Shown piece by piece: positions 1 through 6,014 of a stretch of 7,237 bases of DNA (positions are counted from its first letter, which is position 1; the number at the start of each line of letters is the position of its first letter). A program made the position numbers and the translations under genes. The DNA lies in assembly GCA_031271075.1 (NCBI GenBank), contig JAISWN010000128.1:1-7237 (forward strand), given 5' to 3'. This DNA comes from Treponema sp. (GTDB taxonomy: Bacteria; Spirochaetota; Spirochaetia; Treponematales; Breznakiellaceae). The notes under the pieces are model-generated. The model saw only the letters and a list, made by a program, of their open reading frames with translations, ran no database searches and was not told where the DNA came from.

Positions 1-225
1 AAATTTGTTTTCAAGAATGACGGAAAAAGGAATGTATTGCGTTCTTTTACCAAAACGGTCATTTCTTATGCATTGACCGGTTTGATTTTAACCAGTTTAT
101 TATTGTTTATATTTGTTGATATCCTCAAGGTGTCAAAATACCATGCTTTTTTTCTTTGCCTGGTAGTTACTGTACCTTCCAATTTCTGCCTGAATAAGTT
201 TTGGGCCTTCAGGAGCGGTGAGTGA
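1..225 (+). CDS. GtrA-family membrane protein (putative lipid-linked sugar flippase), C-terminal part
   Basis: The reading frame is open from the first base, so the gene begins upstream; 74 codons are visible, ending in TGA at 223-225. An internal TTG at 37 could be taken for a start, but the codons before it (K-F-V-F-K) match the end of the first GtrA half, so this is a truncated gene, not a 62-residue one. GtrA proteins are small, with four membrane helices in two similar halves, each ending in an aromatic-basic motif of the N-F-x-x-N-K/R-x-W/V-F type. Here the visible half has two hydrophobic segments (about residues 18-41 and 47-66) and ends with NFCLNKFWAF. The family is thought to flip undecaprenyl-phosphate-linked sugars across the cytoplasmic membrane for O-antigen or other glycan glucosylation; some members are fused to a family-2 glycosyltransferase, which cannot be judged here. 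The next gene overlaps by 4 bp and is a GtrII-type transferase, which supports the role. Confidence 0.85.
   Translation, partial: KFVFKNDGKRNVLRSFTKTVISYALTGLILTSLLLFIFVDILKVSKYHAFFLCLVVTVPSNFCLNKFWAFRSGE
212..225 (+). promoter_or_regulatory. Shine-Dalgarno and GTGA stop-start overlap coupling the two Gtr genes
   Basis: AGGAG at 211-215 lies 6 nt before the GTG at 222-224, and this GTG shares bases with the TGA stop of the flippase gene (GTGA, 222-225). The overlap and good ribosome-binding site fix the GTG as the start and imply translational coupling within one mRNA. Confidence 0.75.
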
Positions 226-2144
226 ATAGAGCAACCCCCAGGGTATTTGTTGCCATTATACTATTTATTGTTCCCGTCGTTGGTTTTCTAGTTTCAATTT
301 CATTGTTTATCCCCGGTGTTCGGGAAATGATAATTGGCTTTGGTGAAATTCATATCGTCCACCGGGCGTTAACCCACCCTGCCTGGCATGAAAGGATGAT
401 CGAGTGGGCTTATGCTGGCCTTGTGTTTTCTTTGCTTCTGGCTGTAGTTGTAACTGTATTTATGAAGGATGTCTGTAAAATAGCGGACTGTTTTTTTAAT
501 AAAGATTTGGTGTATTCAATCAGACGGTTATGGACTGATATTCCCATGCTTTACACGAAATCGTTTTGCGCCGTTTTTTTTGGATTGAACATAGTGTTTG
601 CGTTGCATACCGCGATTTTTATGATTGGTAATCATGATTGGGAACTGTTGTTTTCCAGATCGCCGCTTGTTGTTGGCGAACTTGCCATTGGCCGGTATTT
701 CTATAACATATTCTCACTTGTATTGATGAATGGCCGCTTTTTGCCGGTATTAACGAATCTGGTTAATTTTATCTTTTTTGCCCTCGCCGCTGTTATGCTT
801 TGTTCATATTGGCGTCTGCCAAAATCTATTCTAATCTATTCTGTTACGGGTTTGTTGTTTGTCCTCCAGCCCTATATAATCGCAAGAATGTATGGCATGG
901 GCGGGGGGTATTATATGACCCTCCCCTTTTTTGTGCTTGCGGGTTTTTTCCTGGGAGACAAGGCGGTGAAGCAGGATTCCAGGACAAGACGCCTGGGGTT
1001 TGTCCTGCTTGCGGCTTTGTCGTTTTGGTTTGCCCTTGGAACTTATGCGGTTGTGGTCTCGACAATCGCCGTTGTTTTTATCGGCAGGTTTGTTATTGAA
1101 TATACATCTGAAGAAAAGCCCCCAAGAATATTAAAAATGGCGGCGGCGCATATATGGACAATTCTTGCAATTGTTCTTGCGCTTTGTTTTCATGTTGTTG
1201 TTGTCGCTCATCTCGGAAAAACAGGCAAATTGTCTACTGGCAGTTACATGACGGAAACTATTGGATTGCGGGATATTCCCTCCCGTCTTATTGAAATAGT
1301 CCGGGTTTCATTCAGGTATCTGTTTGAGTACAAAGTCCCGTTTTTCCCACGATCTTTTACCCTGTTATTTACCGCGTTGTTTGCGGTTTCTCTGTTGGCG
1401 GCGGGTCTGAAAATATTCCGTTCCAAAATTCCGGCAAAAACACGTTTTTTGAATATTGCGGTATTTCTTATTCTGTTTTATGCCGCTTTATTTTTCTCTT
1501 TTACATCAAGTTTAATCACAAATACCGACATTTTCTTTTGGGCACGAGTGGACTTCTTTGGTATCGCATATTTCCACATACTTATTGTGGCTGTTCTTTT
1601 TCAGTCGAATATTAATTTCCATAGAAATGTTTCATTGCTGTTTTGTTTTATATTGATATATATCTCCGCAATTTCTGATTTTTACGCAATGAAAGTATGG
1701 AAGCTGGGTTTTGACGCGGAAAAGATGGAATGGAACAGACTTATTGCGCGAATAGAAACTACCGCTGGTTACCAGGACGATAAAGATTATCGTCTTATAA
1801 TACTGGGGGCGACCCGGGCGTACCGTCCGTATTTCTACGATGGGAAATATCACCAGGAAGATCTGCTTGACTGGCCTTACATGGCGTCTTGGGGTTCTCA
1901 GCCGGTACGTTTGTTTTATGCATATACGGCACATTCCAGAGACGGGCTGTGGCGGCAAGTTGTCCACAGCAAGGAACCTGAAGAATTTAATGAAATTATA
2001 GATAAAATGACGGATGAGCTGGAAGGCGCGGAAGCATGGCCATCGTTGCAATCAATATTTATAAAAGATGATGTTATATTTATAGCGCTCGATCGGACAG
2101 AGTTGGAGAGGGTTAAACAGGGCCTTCCCCCTTCGACTGACTAA
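222..2144 (+). CDS. GtrII-type polytopic membrane glycosyltransferase (putative)
   Basis: This 640-residue integral membrane protein probably transfers a sugar from a polyprenyl-phosphate donor to a surface glycan on the outer face of the cytoplasmic membrane. I count about 12-13 hydrophobic segments, roughly at residues 8-30, 62-82, 114-136, 173-197, 203-221, 229-245, 257-275, 276-292, 308-328, 378-396, 408-428, 444-461 and 467-485. Between them, GtrII-like landmarks appear: NHDW at 137-140, an acidic loop with GELAIGR ending at R158, NGRFLPVL at 170-177, and W440/R442/D444 before the last helices. The tail (about 500-640) is soluble, with a family-like opening (D-x-x-x-x-x-W-N-x-x-I-x-x-I, then RLIILGA at 524-530). 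The first 100 residues hold two helices and a soluble loop that I cannot match to the core. The GTG start overlaps the GtrA stop. Codons are strikingly T/A-rich compared with the genes from 2327 onward, which suggests transfer. The family call is from general pattern; the sugar and acceptor are unknown. Confidence 0.7.
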   Translation: MNRATPRVFVAIILFIVPVVGFLVSISLFIPGVREMIIGFGEIHIVHRALTHPAWHERMIEWAYAGLVFSLLLAVVVTVFMKDVCKIADCFFNKDLVYSIRRLWTDIPMLYTKSFCAVFFGLNIVFALHTAIFMIGNHDWELLFSRSPLVVGELAIGRYFYNIFSLVLMNGRFLPVLTNLVNFIFFALAAVMLCSYWRLPKSILIYSVTGLLFVLQPYIIARMYGMGGGYYMTLPFFVLAGFFLGDKAVKQDSRTRRLGFVLLAALSFWFALGTYAVVVSTIAVVFIGRFVIEYTSEEKPPRILKMAAAHIWTILAIVLALCFHVVVVAHLGKTGKLSTGSYMTETIGLRDIPSRLIEIVRVSFRYLFEYKVPFFPRSFTLLFTALFAVSLLAAGLKIFRSKIPAKTRFLNIAVFLILFYAALFFSFTSSLITNTDIFFWARVDFFGIAYFHILIVAVLFQSNINFHRNVSLLFCFILIYISAISDFYAMKVWKLGFDAEKMEWNRLIARIETTAGYQDDKDYRLIILGATRAYRPYFYDGKYHQEDLLDWPYMASWGSQPVRLFYAYTAHSRDGLWRQVVHSKEPEEFNEIIDKMTDELEGAEAWPSLQSIFIKDDVIFIALDRTELERVKQGLPPSTD

Positions 2145-2238
2145 TACCCCCCCCACCACGCACAACACGATAACCAAACTCGGCGGAGAAAGATTCCCCT
2201 GTTTCCGCGCCCAGGTGTTCGTTATACGCCGCAATGAT
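2113..2238 (-). pseudogene. Possible decayed gene end on the minus strand (FGE-sulfatase-like C-terminus)
   Basis: On the minus strand a 41-codon open stretch runs from just after a TAA (2241-2239) to a TAA at 2115-2113. It has no start codon. It contains EFGYRVVRGGGG, which resembles the G-F/Y-R-V-V-R ending of formylglycine-generating-enzyme-like (SUMF1/FGE) domain proteins. The end overlaps the 3' end of the GtrII-type gene, and the glycines come from the C8 run at 2147-2154, so a small indel there could have removed the true stop. It could equally be a chance match in a GC-rich spacer; I hold it weakly. Confidence 0.18.
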
Positions 2239-2250
2239 TTATCCGGCCAT

Positions 2251-2287
2251 TTTTCCCCTCCTTTTCCCCCCTCCATTTTCCCCCTCC
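2251..2287 (+). repeat. Three tandem polypyrimidine units upstream of the promoter
   Basis: Three adjoining units read TTTT-C4-TCC (2251-2261), TTTT-C6-TCC (2262-2274) and ATTTT-C5-TCC (2275-2287). They differ chiefly in the length of the C run, as expected of a slippage-prone array. The last unit ends one base before the -35 box of the promoter at 2289. On the minus strand the tract is G/A-rich, with three runs of four to six G. Confidence 0.8.
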
Positions 2288-2288
2288 G

Positions 2289-2318
2289 TTGACCTTGTTT
2301 TGGGGCCGGACGTATAGT
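2289..2318 (+). promoter_or_regulatory. Sigma70-type promoter for the 571-residue protein gene
   Basis: The -35 box is TTGACC (2289-2294), the spacer 18 bp, and the -10 box TATAGT (2313-2318); each hexamer differs from consensus at one position. Usual spacing puts the transcription start at about 2325, within a few bases of the ATG at 2327, so the mRNA would have almost no leader. No Shine-Dalgarno motif lies at normal distance before that ATG, which agrees. Confidence 0.65.
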
Positions 2319-2326
2319 CGTAATGT

Positions 2327-4042
2327 ATGTCCGATTCAGATACCCTCGACCAATTAGCCGCCCGTCTGAGCCTGGAAGAACGGCATGAATTTCTTGAGAA
2401 GCTTAAATCCCAGTCTGCTATGTCCGCCGAGCCCCTCTACGCCGCCGGGGCTGAAGAAAAGGCCGGGGAATCCGGCCTTGCGGCTCAATATGCCCGGCTG
2501 CCTTGGTATTACCGCCTGCTCTACTTTATTTTGAGTTTTTTCAAAAACAGGCCGCCAAGAGAGCTGTTCCAGGAGAGCCGGATTGGAAAGCTGGGCCGGG
2601 AAATCGCCGCCGGGTATCCCCAGTTGTTCGATAACCAGCGGAACCAACTGCTTAACGAGTTTTACAATTTGCTTGAGGGTCTGAAAACAGACGTGCGTTT
2701 TTTCTTCGATGCCCTGGATGTAAGCGTCAACAGGGATAGGGGAACTTTTTACGCTTTTCTCGGTTCCCTGGAGATGCGGGATATCCACCGCCGTTTGGAA
2801 ACGGAAACCGCCCCCGGATATGTGGAAGGAAAGAATCCGCGGAAGCCGGAGGCGGAAGCCTGCCAGTTTGCCCTCCACGCCATGGAAGAGATCTTTACCG
2901 GCATAAGCGAGGAGCAGCGGTCTGTTATGTACTTCAATGTCCGGTCCCTGTTTTGCCTTAAAGAGCTGGCCTTTTTTCTGTATGACCGGGTGCTTGGGGC
3001 TTTTGGGAGCGACCCCGGGGGGAAGGGAATGGTCTGTTCGATCTTTGTGATCAAGGATATGCTGGGGACACTGAACAATATCTTTTTTTCCCTGCCTTCG
3101 CCTCCCGGTTTAACCCTGCTGGAATCACTTTTCATTTTTATCCTCCAGGAAAGATCCGCCGGGCCGGATTTCGATATGGATGAAGAAATCAGGAACCTCC
3201 TTGGCCGCGCGGAAAAAGCCCTGGAGACCATTCGGCAGTTCAACAGGCAGGTTCCCCTGATCCCGCTGCTCCGTTACGCCAACCGGGATATAAGCCTCTG
3301 CCCCAAGGTTATACCGGGAGGGGAGGACTGGTTTGCCGTTTACCGGGACTACTGGCGGCATCACATAGAGGAACAGTTTGCCGCATACAGCCGGAACCGC
3401 CGCCGCCAGGAGATGTTCAAGCTCTTCGAACAGTTTTTCCGGGGCGCGGAGCTTTTGACCCTGAAAAACGCGCTGTCCGGCGCCAATCCCGACGGGGCGC
3501 CGGTTCCCGGTATTTTCGCCCTTTCTTTCCTGCTTACCTTCCATGAAGTAGTCTTTATAAACGATATCGACCCGGTCTTGCAGCCTATTCTGGCGGATGG
3601 CGTTTTTTTTAAGCAGGAGAACTACGCCGGGTTCAGCGAGGCTTACGATGTTCTTTTCAATCTTAGGGATGATATAAAAAAATTAGATGCCAAACTGGAT
3701 CCTGAGGGGGAGTATGGGAAACCTTACGCCATGGCAAGGCAGGATATGCTGGCCCTCCCGGTGAAGCGGCGGAAGATCCAGATGGCCCTGGAGGACGTCT
3801 CCGGGGAGTTTGCGCGGATCCTTAACCGGACCAAAGAGGCCATGAAGCACCTTATTTCCCTGCTTGCCGGAATTGCAAGGAGGGAGCCGGGGGCCAAATA
3901 CGATTCCCTGTCCAATCTTAAGGATATTGAAGCCCAAACGCCGGATTTTATGAACCGGCTTGTTTCGGTAATCCAGACGTTTCACGATACCCTTGATCTG
4001 CTTGACACTATTGACCTGATGGAAGATACCGGCCCAAACTAG
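2327..4042 (+). CDS. Conserved-looking hypothetical protein, possibly a spirochaete DUF5312-type family
   Basis: This 571-residue protein is not assigned a function. From memory it resembles a treponemal family of unknown function (DUF5312); this needs a profile search. It has no signal peptide. After a charged N-terminal helix (about 5-29) and a small-residue linker (32-52) comes a short aromatic hydrophobic stretch, LPWYYRLLYFILSFF (58-72), followed by basic residues; it could be a membrane-associating helix but is short for a full span. The remainder is rich in predicted helix, with many Phe, Leu, Glu and Arg, and a hydrophobic patch near 262-274. No catalytic motif, nucleotide-binding loop or Cys/His metal site is evident. 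The ATG at 2327 is preferred because the promoter at 2289-2318 ends 8 bp before it; another ATG at 2323 is out of frame, and the next in-frame Met is residue 32. The gene is GC-rich like argS downstream, with which it shares direction but a 94 bp gap. Confidence 0.8.
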   Translation: MSDSDTLDQLAARLSLEERHEFLEKLKSQSAMSAEPLYAAGAEEKAGESGLAAQYARLPWYYRLLYFILSFFKNRPPRELFQESRIGKLGREIAAGYPQLFDNQRNQLLNEFYNLLEGLKTDVRFFFDALDVSVNRDRGTFYAFLGSLEMRDIHRRLETETAPGYVEGKNPRKPEAEACQFALHAMEEIFTGISEEQRSVMYFNVRSLFCLKELAFFLYDRVLGAFGSDPGGKGMVCSIFVIKDMLGTLNNIFFSLPSPPGLTLLESLFIFILQERSAGPDFDMDEEIRNLLGRAEKALETIRQFNRQVPLIPLLRYANRDISLCPKVIPGGEDWFAVYRDYWRHHIEEQFAAYSRNRRRQEMFKLFEQFFRGAELLTLKNALSGANPDGAPVPGIFALSFLLTFHEVVFINDIDPVLQPILADGVFFKQENYAGFSEAYDVLFNLRDDIKKLDAKLDPEGEYGKPYAMARQDMLALPVKRRKIQMALEDVSGEFARILNRTKEAMKHLISLLAGIARREPGAKYDSLSNLKDIEAQTPDFMNRLVSVIQTFHDTLDLLDTIDLMEDTGPN

Positions 4043-4049
4043 CTTGTTT

Positions 4050-4064
4050 GCTTGCCTGGCAAGC
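4050..4064 (+). other. Short perfect inverted repeat after the 571-residue protein gene
   Basis: GCTTGCC-T-GGCAAGC is a perfect 7-base inverted repeat around a single T; as RNA it gives a 6-bp stem with a CTG loop. It begins 8 nt after the stop codon at 4040-4042. No U-run follows on either strand, so it is not a convincing intrinsic terminator. It could be an mRNA 3' stabilising hairpin, a weak terminator or a protein-binding site before argS. Confidence 0.4.
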
Positions 4065-4076
4065 CGTAAGATCTGT

Positions 4077-4114
4077 TTGTGAACTGACCCGGCTGTTTAT
4101 CAGTTGTTTATAAA
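4077..4114 (+). promoter_or_regulatory. AT-rich stretch before argS, possible promoter
   Basis: The 94 bp gap turns AT-rich before argS, with TTGTGA at 4077-4082 and TATAAA at 4109-4114. The 26 bp between them is too long for a normal sigma70 pair, so only the -10-like box is credible. argS may be read from here, from upstream, or both. Confidence 0.25.
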
Positions 4115-4125
4115 AGAGAAAAAGT

Positions 4126-4139
4126 AAGGATGAAATATG
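4126..4139 (+). promoter_or_regulatory. Ribosome-binding site fixing the argS start
   Basis: AAGGA at 4126-4130 lies 6 nt before the ATG at 4137-4139. An earlier ATG at 4130 overlaps this motif, is out of frame and stops after six codons, so it is not the start. Confidence 0.7.
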
Positions 4140-5975
4140 CAGGATTTTAGGAAACCCTGGAAAATACGGATTGCCCGCGCATTGAACGCCCTGCTGAAAG
4201 ACGCGGGACTGAGCGGGACTGTTGAGCCGGATCAGGTTATCGCGGAGCTTCCCCCCAGGCCGGAACTGGGGGATCTGGGTTTTCCCATGTTCGCTTACGC
4301 GAAAACGCTGCGCAAGGCCCCGCCCCAAATTGCCGCCCTCCTGGTTTCCGCCCTGGCTGCGGATGGCGCGGAGGGAGGGGGGGAAGCGGGAGGCAGCTTC
4401 AGCGCGGAAGGCCCCTACGTGAATGTCCGGCTTGACCGGGGGGCCCTTGCCGGGAAGCTGCTTTCCGCGATTCTCCGCAAAGACGGGCCGGATTTCGGTT
4501 TCGGCAGGCCCGGAACCCTTGCGGGAAGCCGGATCATGGTGGAATTTTCGAGCCCCAACACCAACAAGCCCCTCCACCTGGGGCATCTGCGTAACGATGC
4601 GCTGGGGGAGAGCGTTTCCCGGATCCTGGCCGCCTGTGGCGCGGAGCTGCGGAAGGTCTGCATCATCAACGACCGGGGTATCCATATCTGCAAGTCCATG
4701 CTGGCCTACCAGGAACAGGGGGAGGGCAAGACCCCCGAATCCGAGGGGCTTAAAGGCGACCGCTTTGTGGGGGACTGGTACGTGCGCTTCAGCAGGGATT
4801 TGAAGGAAGAAGCCGAGGCTCTGGCAAAGGAAAAGGGGCTGGACAAGAAGGAGGCCGAGGCCCGGGCCCCCATCATGGGCAGGGTCCAGGAGATGCTCCG
4901 CAAGTGGGAAGCGGGGGATGGGGAAACTGTATCCCTCTGGAAGAAGATGAACCTCTGGGCCATGGAGGGAATGAAGCAGACCTACGCCCGCACCGGGATC
5001 TCCTTCGATCAGTATTACTTTGAAAGCAAGACCTACCTCCTGGGAAAGGACGAGATCCTCAAGGGCCTGGAGAGGGGTGTCTTCTACCGGGAAGAAGACG
5101 GCTCGGTGCAGATCGACCTGAGCGCGGAAAAATTGGACAAAAAAGTCCTCCTCCGCAGGGACGGGACTTCTATCTACATAACCCAGGATATCGGCACCGC
5201 CATTTACCGCCACCGGGACTGGCCCTTTGACCGGCTGGTGTATGTGGCAGGATCGGAGCAGCAGTACCACTTCAAGGCGCTTTTCGCGATCCTCGGCAAG
5301 CTGGGCTTTGAGTGGGCGAAGAACCTCTACCACCTTTCCTACGGCATGGTGAACCTGCCCGAGGGCCGGATGAAAAGCCGGGAGGGGACGGTGGTGGACG
5401 CCGATGATCTGATCGACCGCCTGCGGGACATGGCCCGGGAGGAGATTCGGGAGAAGGAGCGGGAAGAGGAGGTAGGAGACCCCGGCGCGGTGGCGGAAAA
5501 GATCGCCCTTGGAGCGCTCCACTACTTCCTGCTCCAGGTTTCCCCCATAAAAGACATGATCTTCGATCCCAAAGAATCCCTTTCGTTTAACGGCAATACG
5601 GGGCCTTACCTCCAGTACATGGGGGCCCGGATATCCGCCCTGCTTCGCAAGGCCCTTGTCCGGGGGGAGGCCCCGGGGGATGGGGATTACGACCCGGCGC
5701 TTCTTGCCGGAGACGCCGAATGGGAACTCCTCAAGTCCCTGGCCGCTTACCCCGAGGCGGTGGCCGCGGCGGCGGCGGGGATGGATCCCTCCCTCCTGAC
5801 AGCCTACCTTTACGAACTTTCCAAGTGTTTCAGCCGCTTCTACCAAGACTGCCCGGTCTTAAACGCGGAAAACCCCGGTCTGGTTAAGGCGCGGCTGGCA
5901 TTGAGCCGGGCGGTTCTGCGGGTTCTCAAGGACGCCCTGGAACTGGTCTGTATACCCTTTTTGGAAGCCATGTAG
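4137..5975 (+). CDS. argS: Arginyl-tRNA synthetase (ArgRS), class I
   Basis: ArgS charges tRNA-Arg with arginine using ATP, in the cytoplasm; it is essential for translation. The 612 residues are close to the usual bacterial length. The N-terminal tRNA-binding domain (about 1-100) carries the ELGDLGFPMFAYAK-type motif (43-56). The Rossmann catalytic core begins near FSSPNTNKPLHLGHLR; its HIGH box is HLGH at 147-150. The RHRDWPFDRLVYVAG segment and the KMSKS-equivalent MKSREG (412-417, in LPEGRMKSREGTVVDADD) follow. The C-terminal anticodon-binding DALR domain starts around NTGPYLQYMGARI and ends with the expected ELVCIPFLEAM, whose final Met is typical of the family. The MKSREG form lacks the first canonical lysine; as is known for many ArgRS enzymes, this is normal variation, not a defect. 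A glycine-rich linker (about 78-87) in the N-terminal domain is encoded by a G7-containing tract. It converges on mazG downstream. A 612-codon antisense open frame is only a shadow of GC-rich codons. Confidence 0.97.
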   Translation: MQDFRKPWKIRIARALNALLKDAGLSGTVEPDQVIAELPPRPELGDLGFPMFAYAKTLRKAPPQIAALLVSALAADGAEGGGEAGGSFSAEGPYVNVRLDRGALAGKLLSAILRKDGPDFGFGRPGTLAGSRIMVEFSSPNTNKPLHLGHLRNDALGESVSRILAACGAELRKVCIINDRGIHICKSMLAYQEQGEGKTPESEGLKGDRFVGDWYVRFSRDLKEEAEALAKEKGLDKKEAEARAPIMGRVQEMLRKWEAGDGETVSLWKKMNLWAMEGMKQTYARTGISFDQYYFESKTYLLGKDEILKGLERGVFYREEDGSVQIDLSAEKLDKKVLLRRDGTSIYITQDIGTAIYRHRDWPFDRLVYVAGSEQQYHFKALFAILGKLGFEWAKNLYHLSYGMVNLPEGRMKSREGTVVDADDLIDRLRDMAREEIREKEREEEVGDPGAVAEKIALGALHYFLLQVSPIKDMIFDPKESLSFNGNTGPYLQYMGARISALLRKALVRGEAPGDGDYDPALLAGDAEWELLKSLAAYPEAVAAAAAGMDPSLLTAYLYELSKCFSRFYQDCPVLNAENPGLVKARLALSRAVLRVLKDALELVCIPFLEAM

Positions 5976-5981
5976 GAGGGT

Positions 5982-6014
5982 GGGGCGGCTTATCCGGGTT
6001 CAATGGGCTGCCCC
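5982..6014. terminator. Possible stem-loop between the convergent argS and mazG ends
   Basis: GGGGCGGCT (5982-5990) can pair with GGCTGCCCC (6006-6014) as a 9-bp stem with two G-U pairs, around a 15-nt loop, in the gap between the argS and mazG stop codons. No T-run follows in either direction, so a bidirectional intrinsic terminator is possible but unproven. Confidence 0.3.

Noticed and set aside
37..225. GtrA fragment as a complete 62-residue protein starting at TTG 37
   Set aside because: The frame is open to base 1 and the upstream codons match GtrA sequence, so it is a window-edge truncation.
2183..2208. Imperfect hairpin GCGG-(AG)-AAA / TTT-CCGC after the GtrII-type gene as terminator
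   Set aside because: Only 7 pairs with a bulge and a 10-nt loop, and no T-run follows it.
2052..2276. 74-codon minus-strand ORF with a GGAGGGGG motif before its ATG
   Set aside because: The apparent ribosome-binding site is simply the complement of the polypyrimidine array; much of the ORF is antisense to the GtrII-type gene, and its product has no recognisable features.
4130..4150. Six-codon ORF (M-K-Y-A-G-F) overlapping the argS start
   Set aside because: Its ATG overlaps the Shine-Dalgarno motif itself, leaving no spacing for initiation; probably chance.
5662..5685. Second G-rich run in argS as a G-quadruplex
   Set aside because: Only three separate runs of three or more G are available, interrupted by a C-rich stretch that would pair with them.
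4008..5846. 612-codon open frame on the minus strand across argS
   Set aside because: It lies antisense to a complete argS with all family motifs; long antisense frames without stops are expected in GC-rich codons, and the translation is rich in Pro, Gly, His and Arg without any recognisable domain.
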